A DNA stretch of 64,000 nt from Algoriphagus zhangzhouensis (GTDB taxonomy: Bacteria; Bacteroidota; Bacteroidia; Cytophagales; Cyclobacteriaceae). The notes under the pieces were generated by a model that was not told the DNA's origin, did not search any database, and was given only the letters and a program-made list of their open reading frames with translations. This document shows, in pieces, positions 1 through 7,828 of the stretch (within the stretch, counting starts at the first letter, position 1; every line of letters begins with the position of its first letter). Both the position numbers and the translations under genes were made by a program. The stretch is from positions 186,001-250,000 of the forward strand of contig NZ_FRXN01000003.1 in the NCBI RefSeq assembly GCF_900148515.1. Reading direction: 5' to 3'.

Positions 1-1
1 T

Positions 2-91
2 GTCATTGACAAAGATTCGCATGCAAGAATCGTCGATTGGTATACTGTGAATGGTCAAAAATGCATAAAAATTTCGCTTACCACAACCTGA
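2..91 (+). CDS. possible 3' end of an upstream gene (partial)
   Basis: One frame is open from the left edge to a TGA at 89-91 and would encode 29 residues ending in ISLTTT. It lies 28 bp before pyrE on the same strand. No family is recognisable from so short a tail, and an open frame of this size can occur by chance, so this is only a pointer to a gene that may continue to the left of the window. Confidence 0.3.
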   Translation, partial: VIDKDSHARIVDWYTVNGQKCIKISLTTT

Positions 92-119
92 ACCATTCTT
101 AATCACTTATTTTTGAGGC

Positions 120-767
120 ATGAAAATTCTAGACTCTTCCATCGCAGCCGAGGTTGCTGACCAATTGCTTGAAATTGAAGCGATTCGATTACAGCCTGAA
201 AAACCCTTCACTTGGGCCTCAGGTTGGAAATCTCCAATTTATTGTGACAATAGACTTTCACTTTCTTTCCCGAAAGTCAGAAATCTAATTAAAGAGAATC
301 TGGTTAAGTCAATTCAGCACTTTTTCCCTGAAGCTGAAGCCATCGCCGGTGTAGCTACTGCAGGAATCCCCCAAGGAGCACTTTTGGCAAATGATCTAGA
401 CCTACCTTTCATTTATGTTCGCTCCAAACCAAAAGGTCATGGAATGGAAAATATGATCGAAGGTAAAGTTGTCCCAGGTCAAAAAGTCGTAGTGGTCGAA
501 GATTTGGTTTCTACTGGAGGAAGCTCTTTGAAAGCCGTACAAGATCTAAGAAATGCAGGATTTGAAGTGATGGGGATGGTTGCGATTTTCAGCTATGGGT
601 TTGGAATCGCTGACGACAACTTCAAAAATGCAGATGTCGACCTAATCGTACTTTCCCACTATGAAGCGATGCTTCCTAGAGCTGTTGCCCGGAAATATGT
701 AAAAGACGAGGTTTTGAATTCATTGGCTGACTGGAGAAAAGATCCAGCAGCTTGGAATCCTCAATAA
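120..767 (+). CDS. pyrE: orotate phosphoribosyltransferase
   Basis: Transfers the phosphoribosyl group of PRPP to orotate to form OMP, the fifth step of de novo pyrimidine synthesis, in the cytosol. The 215 residues match the usual size of the family. The PRPP-binding loop VVVVEDLVSTGGSS sits at about residues 123-136 after a hydrophobic strand, as in type I phosphoribosyltransferases, and the N-terminal FTWASGWKSPIYCDNR segment is typical of PyrE. The gene starts at ATG 120 and is followed at once by an intrinsic terminator, so it ends its transcription unit. Confidence 0.95.
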   Translation: MKILDSSIAAEVADQLLEIEAIRLQPEKPFTWASGWKSPIYCDNRLSLSFPKVRNLIKENLVKSIQHFFPEAEAIAGVATAGIPQGALLANDLDLPFIYVRSKPKGHGMENMIEGKVVPGQKVVVVEDLVSTGGSSLKAVQDLRNAGFEVMGMVAIFSYGFGIADDNFKNADVDLIVLSHYEAMLPRAVARKYVKDEVLNSLADWRKDPAAWNPQ

Positions 768-773
768 ATAATG

Positions 774-800
774 AATGCCGGTTTTAGCCGGCATTTTTTA
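774..800 (+). terminator. intrinsic terminator after pyrE
   Basis: An 8-bp perfect stem (774-781 with 788-795, AATGCCGG/CCGGCATT) with a 6-nt loop is followed by a T run. It lies seven bases after the pyrE stop and reaches the stop codon of the convergent gene at 798. Confidence 0.9.
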
Positions 801-1988
801 TTTCTCAAATAATCCGATGGATCCTCCAACCCAATCTTTGTCTTTGTTGAATTTGACACCGATCATCTCTCCCCTACTCAATCTACAAAGATTCCCTACC
901 AATGTGGGCTTCTCGTCTTTCTCTGGCCATAGAGCTAATATGCGAACCTCCACTTTTACTCTTCCGTCTATCGCTTGGATAACGGGCTGATAATTCACTT
1001 TCTTCTGAAGGATAAAAAGATCTTTCTCCTCGACTTTTTCTATGCCCTCACGAGTCACATTGAAAATGACTCCTGCACCTGAAAAAGAAAACAAAGGCTT
1101 CAATACATAATTTTCCAAATCCTCAGGAATACTCTCTAAGTCACTCAGCAAAGTGGTTTCAATAAAGTAGGGTCCCGAAAGGTAAGGAAGAATAAACTTC
1201 GAAATCCGAGTGTACCAATTGGGATGACCAGCCCACTCTACTTCCAAATCATCCTGAAAACTAAAGGCCATATCCAAGTCTGGCCTGGCATCCAGTTCAT
1301 CAAAAATCACCCGGTTATAAATTCGTTTGATTTGGATTCGTTTGCCATCAGCATCCGTATAAAAGAGTTTCTTTCCTTCTTTTTTTATTGCTGTGACACA
1401 AACGAACCGCACTCCCAAGTCCCTTTGACAATAGTAAAAGTCAATTTTAGTATTTTGTTTTTCTGGCTCAATCTCAAGCAAAATCACTTCCTCAGGTGAA
1501 TAGTCTCCCAGAATCACCTCCTTGAGTTTTTCTAAATAACTCGATTCATCCAATCCACTGAGGTATGGAGTATAGTCTTCCAAAAAGGGATATGCTTCTT
1601 TGAATTTCCGATTGAGATTAAACTGAAAATTGAAAATTGAAGGAAATCCTTGAACCTCAATTAGCTTGGGAATTAACTTCTCGTTTTCCTCACAAACCCC
1701 AAAATCGATAGCCAAAAACTGAGTATGAGCATCTTCATTGGGAACGCTAGTATTCAAATCCAATGCTTTTTGTGTGATAGCTTTGAAATCAGGCCTTTTG
1801 ATAAAATCTATTACCTGATCGCATGCTTCTTCCAATTGGCTTTGAAAATCCTTTGGTATAAAAAAAGGGCTTTCCGCAATCCGAAAGGTTGGTTTATGAT
1901 TGAAATCCTTTTCTACAGAATCCAGAAAATCCCGATAAGTTTCAGGAGAAAAATGACTATTAAAAATACTTCTAATCGGTTGAATCAT
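798..1988 (-). CDS. ATP-grasp-like protein (possibly circularly permuted), last gene of amidoligase operon
   Basis: A 396-residue soluble protein with no signal peptide. It resembles ATP-grasp-type ligases of the glutathionylspermidine-synthase-like or circularly permuted group: an acidic KLIEVQGFPS segment near residue 110, IYNRVIFDEL near the middle, then YVLKPLFSFSGAGV, which fits a nucleotide-binding lysine/glycine loop, and a C-terminal RLSRGEMIGVKFN and WVGGSIGLF end. Such enzymes form amide bonds from a carboxylate and an amine using ATP. The frame could open at TTG 1997, overlapping the upstream stop, but ATG 1988, five bases after that stop, is the more likely start. The family call rests on motif pattern only; the substrate is unknown. 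Confidence 0.6.
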   Translation of the reverse strand: MIQPIRSIFNSHFSPETYRDFLDSVEKDFNHKPTFRIAESPFFIPKDFQSQLEEACDQVIDFIKRPDFKAITQKALDLNTSVPNEDAHTQFLAIDFGVCEENEKLIPKLIEVQGFPSIFNFQFNLNRKFKEAYPFLEDYTPYLSGLDESSYLEKLKEVILGDYSPEEVILLEIEPEKQNTKIDFYYCQRDLGVRFVCVTAIKKEGKKLFYTDADGKRIQIKRIYNRVIFDELDARPDLDMAFSFQDDLEVEWAGHPNWYTRISKFILPYLSGPYFIETTLLSDLESIPEDLENYVLKPLFSFSGAGVIFNVTREGIEKVEEKDLFILQKKVNYQPVIQAIDGRVKVEVRILALWPEKDEKPTLVGNLCRLSRGEMIGVKFNKDKDWVGGSIGLFEK

Positions 1989-1993
1989 AAATA

Positions 1994-2824
1994 TCAAGTC
2001 AAAACTTCAAGATCTCTCCCTCGATGCTTCCGAATGCTATTTTCCAAGAAATTAGGAATCAAAACTTCATTCGTTTTATAAATTTTATTTTCATCTACCA
2101 GGTCTTCCAGCATCGTCCTGAACTTGGCTTTTCCTTTTAGGGCAATGATTTTTTCTCGAACCTCAGGCTTTTTCAAATGAGCCAAAAAGGAAACCGGATC
2201 TGCTTCCGGATGAAACTGAGTCCCAACAATTTCATCTGAAAAACGAATGGCCATAATAGCTCTTTCGTACTCCACATGATTTCGGATTTTCTCAAGTGCG
2301 ATAATTTTCGAGCCCAAAAGTTTAAACTTCTTGTGATCCGGCTTCAAAACTTGGAAATCACGGCTATCTACAGCCCAAAATGGATTATCCAAATTGCGGA
2401 AAAGTTTATCCTGCATTCCATCAGAGGTTTTATGGATTGCAAACACTCCAAATGAGGTCGACTTTCTTTTACTGATTTGGCCTAGACCAAAATGTCTACA
2501 GGCCATCTGGTATGAGTGACAGATTAAAAGAAGGTATTTCTTTCGGCTATGGTTTTGATTCCAAATCCAGACTTGGTCCAAGAAATCAAAATATTTCAAA
2601 TCCCAATTCCCATCTCCCTCCAAAGGATTCCCAGGGCCTCCGGTCGAGATAAAAAGATCAAAATCTCTTATCTCTGGTAACTCAGCTTTTCCTCTGACAT
2701 CGAAAATCTTATAAGAAATATTCTCACTGAATCTTTCTACAATTTCACGGATACAACGCATTCCCTGATTGGGCTCTCCATCGTACATATCCAGTATCGC
2801 CAAATGCAATTTTCTCTTCCCCAA
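1994..2824 (-). CDS. class I glutamine amidotransferase-like protein
   Basis: 276 residues with the class I glutamine amidotransferase (GATase1) layout: an oxyanion segment STGGPGNP at 60-67, a nucleophile elbow LLICHSYQ with Cys102, and the His206/Glu208 pair in GTQFHPEAD. The elbow reads CHSYQ where most GATases have CxGxQ, so substrate handling may differ from GuaA or PabA types. It may hydrolyse a glutamine amide to supply ammonia or remove a gamma-glutamyl group. It sits 38 bp after the GCS2 ligase gene and five bases before the ATP-grasp-like gene, inside a five-gene operon. Confidence 0.85.
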   Translation of the reverse strand: MGKRKLHLAILDMYDGEPNQGMRCIREIVERFSENISYKIFDVRGKAELPEIRDFDLFISTGGPGNPLEGDGNWDLKYFDFLDQVWIWNQNHSRKKYLLLICHSYQMACRHFGLGQISKRKSTSFGVFAIHKTSDGMQDKLFRNLDNPFWAVDSRDFQVLKPDHKKFKLLGSKIIALEKIRNHVEYERAIMAIRFSDEIVGTQFHPEADPVSFLAHLKKPEVREKIIALKGKAKFRTMLEDLVDENKIYKTNEVLIPNFLENSIRKHRGRDLEVLT

Positions 2825-2862
2825 TTTCTTGAAATTTAAATTTCTACAAAGGTAGCAATTGC

Positions 2863-3981
2863 TTAAATCCCTTGATTAAATTTTCCGACGATATAATCCA
2901 CTACCTGCTTGGTATCCTTAGTCTTTTCGAAGACTGACAATTGCTGGTCTGCTCCCGTTCCTTTAGCCAAAATCTGATGGACGAATTCAATTTCTTTTCT
3001 GCTTCCCAATTCATCCACCACATCATCTACAAAATCTAATAGTTCCAAAATCAGATCTTGGGTCGGTACTTCTGTCTTTTTACCAAAGTCTATCAGCTTG
3101 CCTTCCAATCCATTTCTAGCTGCTCTAAACTTATTCTCTCGAATTAAAGCAATACGATAGATATTGAAACTAGTATTGCTCATCAAAAGCTTATAAAGCT
3201 TAGCTACCACAGCCTGAATCAATGCTACAACGCAGATTGTTTCATCCACTGTTAGACACATATCGCAAATCCTAAATTCTATGGTGCTAAAGAATGGATG
3301 CATCCTCAGATCCCACCAGATCTTTTTAGGATTATCGATGCAATTGGTCTTTACCAAGATCTCCAAGAAATTATCATAGGACTGGACTGAATCAAAATAT
3401 TCAGGCAAACCCGTTCTAGGGAATTTTGCAAAAATCTTAGCTCGGAAAGCCTTAAACCCGGTATCTCTACCCTCCCAAAAAGGAGAATTAGTGGTCAAAG
3501 CATAAATATGCGGGAGGAAATAACATGCCTGATTCATAAGCTGAAGAGCGATCTCTCGACTTTCAATCCCAACATGTACATGAAGTCCAAAAATCAAATT
3601 GGACCTAGCGATATCCTTCAGTTCATTGACGATATTATGATATCTCGGATCATCTGTAATTTCCTGATCTTGCCATTTGGCAAAGGGATGTGTGCCTGCA
3701 GCTCCAACTACCAAACCTTGGTTCCCAGCAAGTTCTGAAATCTTGTTTCTAAGAAAAGAAACTTCCTTTCTCGCCTCCCCTACGTTCTTACAAATATTGG
3801 TACCGACCTCAACAACAGACTGATGCATCTCAGCCTTGACTTGTTCTCGAAGGTGTATTTTCCCACCTTCCACAATCTTGGACATGTGAGATTTCAAATC
3901 CCTGGTTTCGGGATCTATTATCTGGTATTCTTCTTCCACTCCCAAGGTAAAAGGAGGGAGTTTTTTAATCAATGCACTCAT
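2863..3981 (-). CDS. GCS2-family carboxylate-amine ligase (YbdK-like)
   Basis: 372 residues, the normal size for the YbdK/GCS2 family, which is related to glutamate-cysteine ligase and glutamine synthetase. It opens with LGVEEEYQIID at 13-23, the metal/ATP-binding glutamates of the family. GAAGTHPF (93-100) and FGLHVHVG (131-138) follow in the expected order. Members ligate an amino acid to a carboxylate at ATP cost; E. coli YbdK has weak glutamate-cysteine ligase activity, and most others have no known substrate. It lies 11 bp after an ATP-grasp gene and upstream of a glutamine amidotransferase, so it probably acts in a multi-step amide-forming pathway. Confidence 0.9.
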   Translation of the reverse strand: MSALIKKLPPFTLGVEEEYQIIDPETRDLKSHMSKIVEGGKIHLREQVKAEMHQSVVEVGTNICKNVGEARKEVSFLRNKISELAGNQGLVVGAAGTHPFAKWQDQEITDDPRYHNIVNELKDIARSNLIFGLHVHVGIESREIALQLMNQACYFLPHIYALTTNSPFWEGRDTGFKAFRAKIFAKFPRTGLPEYFDSVQSYDNFLEILVKTNCIDNPKKIWWDLRMHPFFSTIEFRICDMCLTVDETICVVALIQAVVAKLYKLLMSNTSFNIYRIALIRENKFRAARNGLEGKLIDFGKKTEVPTQDLILELLDFVDDVVDELGSRKEIEFVHQILAKGTGADQQLSVFEKTKDTKQVVDYIVGKFNQGI

Positions 3982-3992
3982 AAATTCTGAGA

Positions 3993-4949
3993 TTAAAACC
4001 TCTTGGCTGTTTCGGCGGCATTTCTTACGAAAGTCCCCCAGGTCAAATTCATTTTTCCTGGCTTTTGGGCTTTTGCATAGGATATAGCCATTTTCGCAGC
4101 TTCTTCAACCACCCATTCAAAATTCTCCTGCCCTACAGAATTGATATCTGCATCGGGAGCTGGATTGCCGAAGTCAATGGCATAAGGAATCCCATCTCTT
4201 ACAGCAAACTCTACAGTATTAAAATCGTATCCCAAGCCTTTGCAAAGAGCAATCGTATATTCTTTGACTTTGGCCAAAAGCTTTTTCGAGGCTGGCGGAC
4301 CATCCACCACATATCTTAAATGATGAGGATTTCGAGGTTCATATTGCATGATTCTCACAGCCTTTCCTCCCAAACAGTAAACTCTAAAATACTCGTCGAA
4401 AACAATTTCTTCTTGAAGAAGCATCACCAGCTGGCCAGTTTCAGGATGTTTTTGGAAAAATTCCTCCTTATTTTCTAAACGGTATACATTTTTCCATCCT
4501 CCGCCAGCATAGGGTTTCATATAGGCAGGAAAACCGATGTAATCAAAGATCCCTTGCCAATCCAATGGAGCAACGAGATTTCTAAAGGATTTGCTTGTTG
4601 TGTCTGTGGGATGCTCAGCTGATGGTAGAATCACCGTTTTTGGAAGAGGTACTCCCAATTGATCTGCAAGGCAATTATTGAAAAACTTGTCGTCAGCACT
4701 CCACCAAAATGGATTATTGATTACGGCCGTCCCTGTTAGCGCTGCATTTTTCAAATATGCCCTGTAAAAAGGAACATCTTGAGAAATCCGATCAATAATT
4801 ACTGCGTATTCGGTTAATTCATTTTGGATTACCTTATCGATTTTAACAGCTTCTGCGATTATACCTTTTTCGGCTTTCTGATTGACTCTATCAATGAATG
4901 CCTGAGGAAAGGTGTCCTCCATTCCGAAAAGTATTCCAATTTTTTTCAT
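3993..4949 (-). CDS. ATP-grasp domain ligase
   Basis: 318 residues. The N-terminal third (1-130) is the pre-ATP-grasp domain with INNPFWWSADDKFFNN at 78-93. The ATP-grasp core follows: MKPYAGGGW (144-152) as the lysine plus glycine-rich loop, LLQEEIVFDEYFRVY as the linker, and NTVEFAVRDG then AIDFGNPAPD (residues 244-266) with the metal-binding Glu and Asp/Asn. Family members join a carboxylate to an amine, thiol or imidazole through an acyl phosphate. It is second in the operon, 29 bp after the esterase and 11 bp before the GCS2 ligase, so two ATP-dependent ligases are made together. Confidence 0.85.
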   Translation of the reverse strand: MKKIGILFGMEDTFPQAFIDRVNQKAEKGIIAEAVKIDKVIQNELTEYAVIIDRISQDVPFYRAYLKNAALTGTAVINNPFWWSADDKFFNNCLADQLGVPLPKTVILPSAEHPTDTTSKSFRNLVAPLDWQGIFDYIGFPAYMKPYAGGGWKNVYRLENKEEFFQKHPETGQLVMLLQEEIVFDEYFRVYCLGGKAVRIMQYEPRNPHHLRYVVDGPPASKKLLAKVKEYTIALCKGLGYDFNTVEFAVRDGIPYAIDFGNPAPDADINSVGQENFEWVVEEAAKMAISYAKAQKPGKMNLTWGTFVRNAAETAKRF

Positions 4950-4978
4950 AAAACTTTAATAAAAAGGTGATGGTTGAT

Positions 4979-5692
4979 TTAATCAAATTTGATCCTACTG
5001 AGATAATGAGGGAACATTTCTTTCCAAAGGTCCCAATCGTGAAGTCGATTCTGCCTAATATCCAGCCAGTGATTGACATGTTTTTTATTGAGACAATCAT
5101 CTAATTTGAGATTTGCGTCAAAGCAAATATCCCAATTGGAGGTACCCAAGATGATATCCATATTCCAAAGCTCAAAGTCATTCAATCCAGGAAGATATTC
5201 AAGAGGGCTATTGTAATAAATATCATCATGCTGATACCCATCCATAAAACTTCGAATATCAAATGCTCCAGACATACTGAACATGTGACTCACATAGCCG
5301 GGGTGGCGGAAAGCAAAATTGGCGGCATGATAGCCTCCAAAACTACAACCTGCCATGACGACTTTGGCCATGGCAGTATTGAGCCTAATTCGCTCTACCA
5401 CTTCATGACAAATCATTTTATCAAAGGCAACTTGATTTTGAATGCGGTCGTGTGGGTGAATGCCTTTGTTGTAGAAACTTTCTGCGTCATTACTTTCAGG
5501 ACAAAAGATCTGAATCAGGCCTTGCTCTATATACCAGCGAGCAGAATCGATTAGACCCATATCCTTATTTTCGTGAAATGAACCTCGTGAGGTAGGGAAT
5601 ACGACTACAGGGTAACCTGCATGGCCAAATGATAGCATCTGAACATCCCTATGGAGGTGTGGGGAATACCACTTAAAATATTCTTCTTTCAT
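4979..5692 (-). CDS. esterase-like alpha/beta hydrolase, first gene of amidoligase operon
   Basis: 237 residues of the putative-esterase (esterase D-like) branch of alpha/beta hydrolases, without a signal peptide. The nucleophile elbow AGCSFGGYH has Ser117, and RLHDWDLW has the likely catalytic His218. HAGYPVVVFPTSRGS near residue 25 gives the oxyanion region. It is the promoter-proximal gene of the five-gene operon; the 100 bp upstream hold no gene. In this setting it may cleave an ester or peptide-like product or intermediate, or act as an acyltransferase. That role is inferred from context only. Confidence 0.85.
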   Translation of the reverse strand: MKEEYFKWYSPHLHRDVQMLSFGHAGYPVVVFPTSRGSFHENKDMGLIDSARWYIEQGLIQIFCPESNDAESFYNKGIHPHDRIQNQVAFDKMICHEVVERIRLNTAMAKVVMAGCSFGGYHAANFAFRHPGYVSHMFSMSGAFDIRSFMDGYQHDDIYYNSPLEYLPGLNDFELWNMDIILGTSNWDICFDANLKLDDCLNKKHVNHWLDIRQNRLHDWDLWKEMFPHYLSRIKFD

Positions 5693-5792
5693 ATAAGGCT
5701 CCTTGGGGACTGTATTTCAAGACTTTTTGAAAAACTATTCAAAATAAACTGAAAAGCAAAGAACCTTCCTTAAAGATTAGGTCAAGTTTAAA

Positions 5793-6314
5793 TTAAATTT
5801 CCACTTCGGACTTAGAATGCAAAGGATGTTTTTTGAAAAGAAAAAGCTTCACTACTCCTACAATTATTGAAAGTCCAACTCCTGCGACCAAAATCCATTT
5901 GCATGTCGTGAAAAATGATGCAAATAGTACCAAAAGATGACTGGTAAACGGAAAAGTATTCAATAAGATAGTTTCTAATATATTCTCAAATAGATCAACT
6001 GTACCTACAAGCAAAGGAAGCCAAATAATTGGCTGCTTTCCGTATAGCTTTACTAAAATCCCTATTAGGAAAGATGAATAAATCAAAAGGTAAGGAAAAT
6101 CTAAAATCCAAATCCCAGCCCTATATAAGTTTCTGGTGTTTAGATCCATAGCACTCAGAGACTGAATCGCCTCCCAATAGGTGTAGGCAAATTTCAAATC
6201 CAAGGCATAATCCTTAGGCATAAAATAAGACAGTAGAAAATTAAAAATCAGTGTTGCAAAGAATAGGGTTAAGAGCACATACTTTTTCCCTATAAGGTTC
6301 AAAAATTTATCCAT
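5793..6314 (-). CDS. uncharacterised four-helix membrane protein
   Basis: 173 residues with about four hydrophobic segments (near 12-32, 68-88, 92-112 and 128-155) and a basic C-terminus (LFLFKKHPLHSK). No catalytic motif is seen and no family is recognised. It is an integral inner-membrane protein by inspection. It stands alone between the amidoligase operon and the carbonic-anhydrase-like gene. Confidence 0.7.
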   Translation of the reverse strand: MDKFLNLIGKKYVLLTLFFATLIFNFLLSYFMPKDYALDLKFAYTYWEAIQSLSAMDLNTRNLYRAGIWILDFPYLLIYSSFLIGILVKLYGKQPIIWLPLLVGTVDLFENILETILLNTFPFTSHLLVLFASFFTTCKWILVAGVGLSIIVGVVKLFLFKKHPLHSKSEVEI

Positions 6315-6398
6315 AAAAAAATCAGTTTAAAAGTCTACCTAAATTTAGGTAAATCAATGTGTTATATAAAAATTTTAAGAGAATTTATCCCCTAAATT

Positions 6399-6926
6399 TC
6401 ACTTTTTCTGAAACCATTGAGCATATAGGGGATAATTTTTAGCTGTTCTAAGAATCACCTCCTCCATTTCAGGTCCAGTTTGCTTTACTTTTTTGGCAGG
6501 CATCCCCGCGTAGATGGAATTGGCCTCTACTATGGTATTTGCTAAAACAACTGCTCCAGCAGCAATTACTGCTCCTGAATGAACCACAGCTCCATCCATC
6601 ACGATTGCTCCCATTCCAATTAAAACACGATCATGAATAGTGCAGCCATGTACTACTGCATTATGAGCAATCGAAACTTGATTTCCTATATAGGTTCCTG
6701 CTTTCTGATAAGTACAATGAATTACAGCGCCATCCTGGATGTTGGTAGCATCCCCTATTCTGATTTCATGGACGTCCCCTCGGATCACTGCATTGAACCA
6801 AACTGTACAATTTCTCCCCATTTTCACATCTCCAACAATAGTTGCATTAGGCGCAAACCAACAGCCTTTACCAAATTGAGGCGTTTTACCATTTACTTCA
6901 AGTATCAGAGGATCAGTGCTTTGCAT
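6399..6926 (-). CDS. gamma-class carbonic anhydrase family protein (left-handed beta-helix)
   Basis: About 175 residues built of hexapeptide repeats such as IVGDVKMGRNCTVW, VIRGDVHEIRIGD and IVMDGAVVHSGAVIAA, the left-handed parallel beta-helix of the YrdA/PaaY/gamma-carbonic anhydrase group. The three zinc histidines are probably in VIHCTYQ and IAHNAVVHG. An EMEEVILRTAKNYPLY helix closes the protein, as in the family. The frame can open at TTG 6935, but ATG 6926 is preferred. Activity as a carbonic anhydrase is not certain, since many members act on acyl groups or are untested. Confidence 0.9.
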   Translation of the reverse strand: MQSTDPLILEVNGKTPQFGKGCWFAPNATIVGDVKMGRNCTVWFNAVIRGDVHEIRIGDATNIQDGAVIHCTYQKAGTYIGNQVSIAHNAVVHGCTIHDRVLIGMGAIVMDGAVVHSGAVIAAGAVVLANTIVEANSIYAGMPAKKVKQTGPEMEEVILRTAKNYPLYAQWFQKK

Positions 6927-7049
6927 GTTTTTCAATTATTTTTTTAAGCAATTTGAAAAAATTATTTCACAGGTTCGAACTTTTTGCACAATTTTGGGTT
7001 TTCGTGTATATACATTGAATCTAAGAACTAAATCAATTTTACAACAACA

Positions 7050-7772
7050 ATGAAATTATTCAAACAATCCGGTCTATTACTTGCTGCAGCATTGATCACT
7101 TTTGCATGTAGCAAACCAAGCGAAACTGTAGAAACTTCTGATGCGAAAGAAGTAGCAGAAGCAAAAGGAGCTGTATTAGCTATCAATCCATCTGCAACTA
7201 CTATTGCATGGAGAGGTTACAAACCAGCTGGTCAGCATTACGGTGAAATCCCATCAACTGAAGGATCTATTGCAGTAGAAGGAACTGAAATCACTGGTGG
7301 TAAATTCACCTTTGACATTACTGGCCTTAAAATCACTGATTTGGAAGAAGGATCTGAAAACTATGGAAAACTTTATGGTCACCTACAGTCTCCTGACTTC
7401 TTTGATGCTGCAAACCACCCAACTGCAACTTTCGAAATCACTTCTGTTGAGCCGTTTGCAGCTGGTGATGTAATCGCTGATGTAGAGCAATTCGAAACTG
7501 AAAATACTCCAACTGCAGCTTCTGCATTGACTCCTGAAAACCCAACTCATTGGATCAGCGGTAACTTGACTTTGAGAGGGAACACCAAAAACATCAAATT
7601 TCCTGCAACTGTAATGGTTGAAAATGGAGCAGTAGCTGCTAAAGCTGGTTTCAACATCGACCGTACCGAATGGGGACTTGCTTACGGAGACGAAGCAAAC
7701 GCAGTAGATAAAGCAAAAGATCAATTTATCTACAACACAGTATCTATCCAATTGGATGTGAAAGCTGATTAA
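7050..7772 (+). CDS. YceI-family lipoprotein
   Basis: 240 residues. The N-terminus MKLFKQSGLLLAAALITFAC is a lipoprotein signal with Cys20 as the lipidation site. The rest is a YceI-like lipocalin-type domain: it opens with INPSATTIAWRGYKPAG, contains GKFTFDITGLKITDL and HPTATFEITSV, then ISGNLTLRGNTKNIKFPATV and VDKAKDQF. Proteins of this family bind isoprenoid or other lipids in the periplasm. The gene stands alone and is followed by a strong terminator. Confidence 0.9.
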   Translation: MKLFKQSGLLLAAALITFACSKPSETVETSDAKEVAEAKGAVLAINPSATTIAWRGYKPAGQHYGEIPSTEGSIAVEGTEITGGKFTFDITGLKITDLEEGSENYGKLYGHLQSPDFFDAANHPTATFEITSVEPFAAGDVIADVEQFETENTPTAASALTPENPTHWISGNLTLRGNTKNIKFPATVMVENGAVAAKAGFNIDRTEWGLAYGDEANAVDKAKDQFIYNTVSIQLDVKAD

Positions 7773-7790
7773 TCACAAATACCCTAGATA

Positions 7791-7822
7791 AAAGAGGAAT
7801 TCGATCGAATTCCTCTTTTTTT
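7791..7822 (+). terminator. intrinsic terminator after the YceI gene
   Basis: A perfect 28-bp palindrome, whose innermost bases must form the loop, reads AAAGAGGAATTC outward from its centre at 7804/7805. It is followed by a run of T. It ends seven bases before the GTG start of the next gene. Confidence 0.9.
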
Positions 7823-7828
7823 TGCATT

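Noticed and set aside
775..990. Plus-strand open frame of 71 codons after pyrE
   Set aside because: It starts in the terminator and lies antisense to the clearly coding ATP-grasp-like gene; its residue composition is not protein-like.
6984..7017. Bacteroidota promoter before the YceI gene (TTG, then TACATTG)
   Set aside because: The -7 box lacks one T of TAnnTTTG and the spacing to the TTG is off, so it was not listed as a feature.
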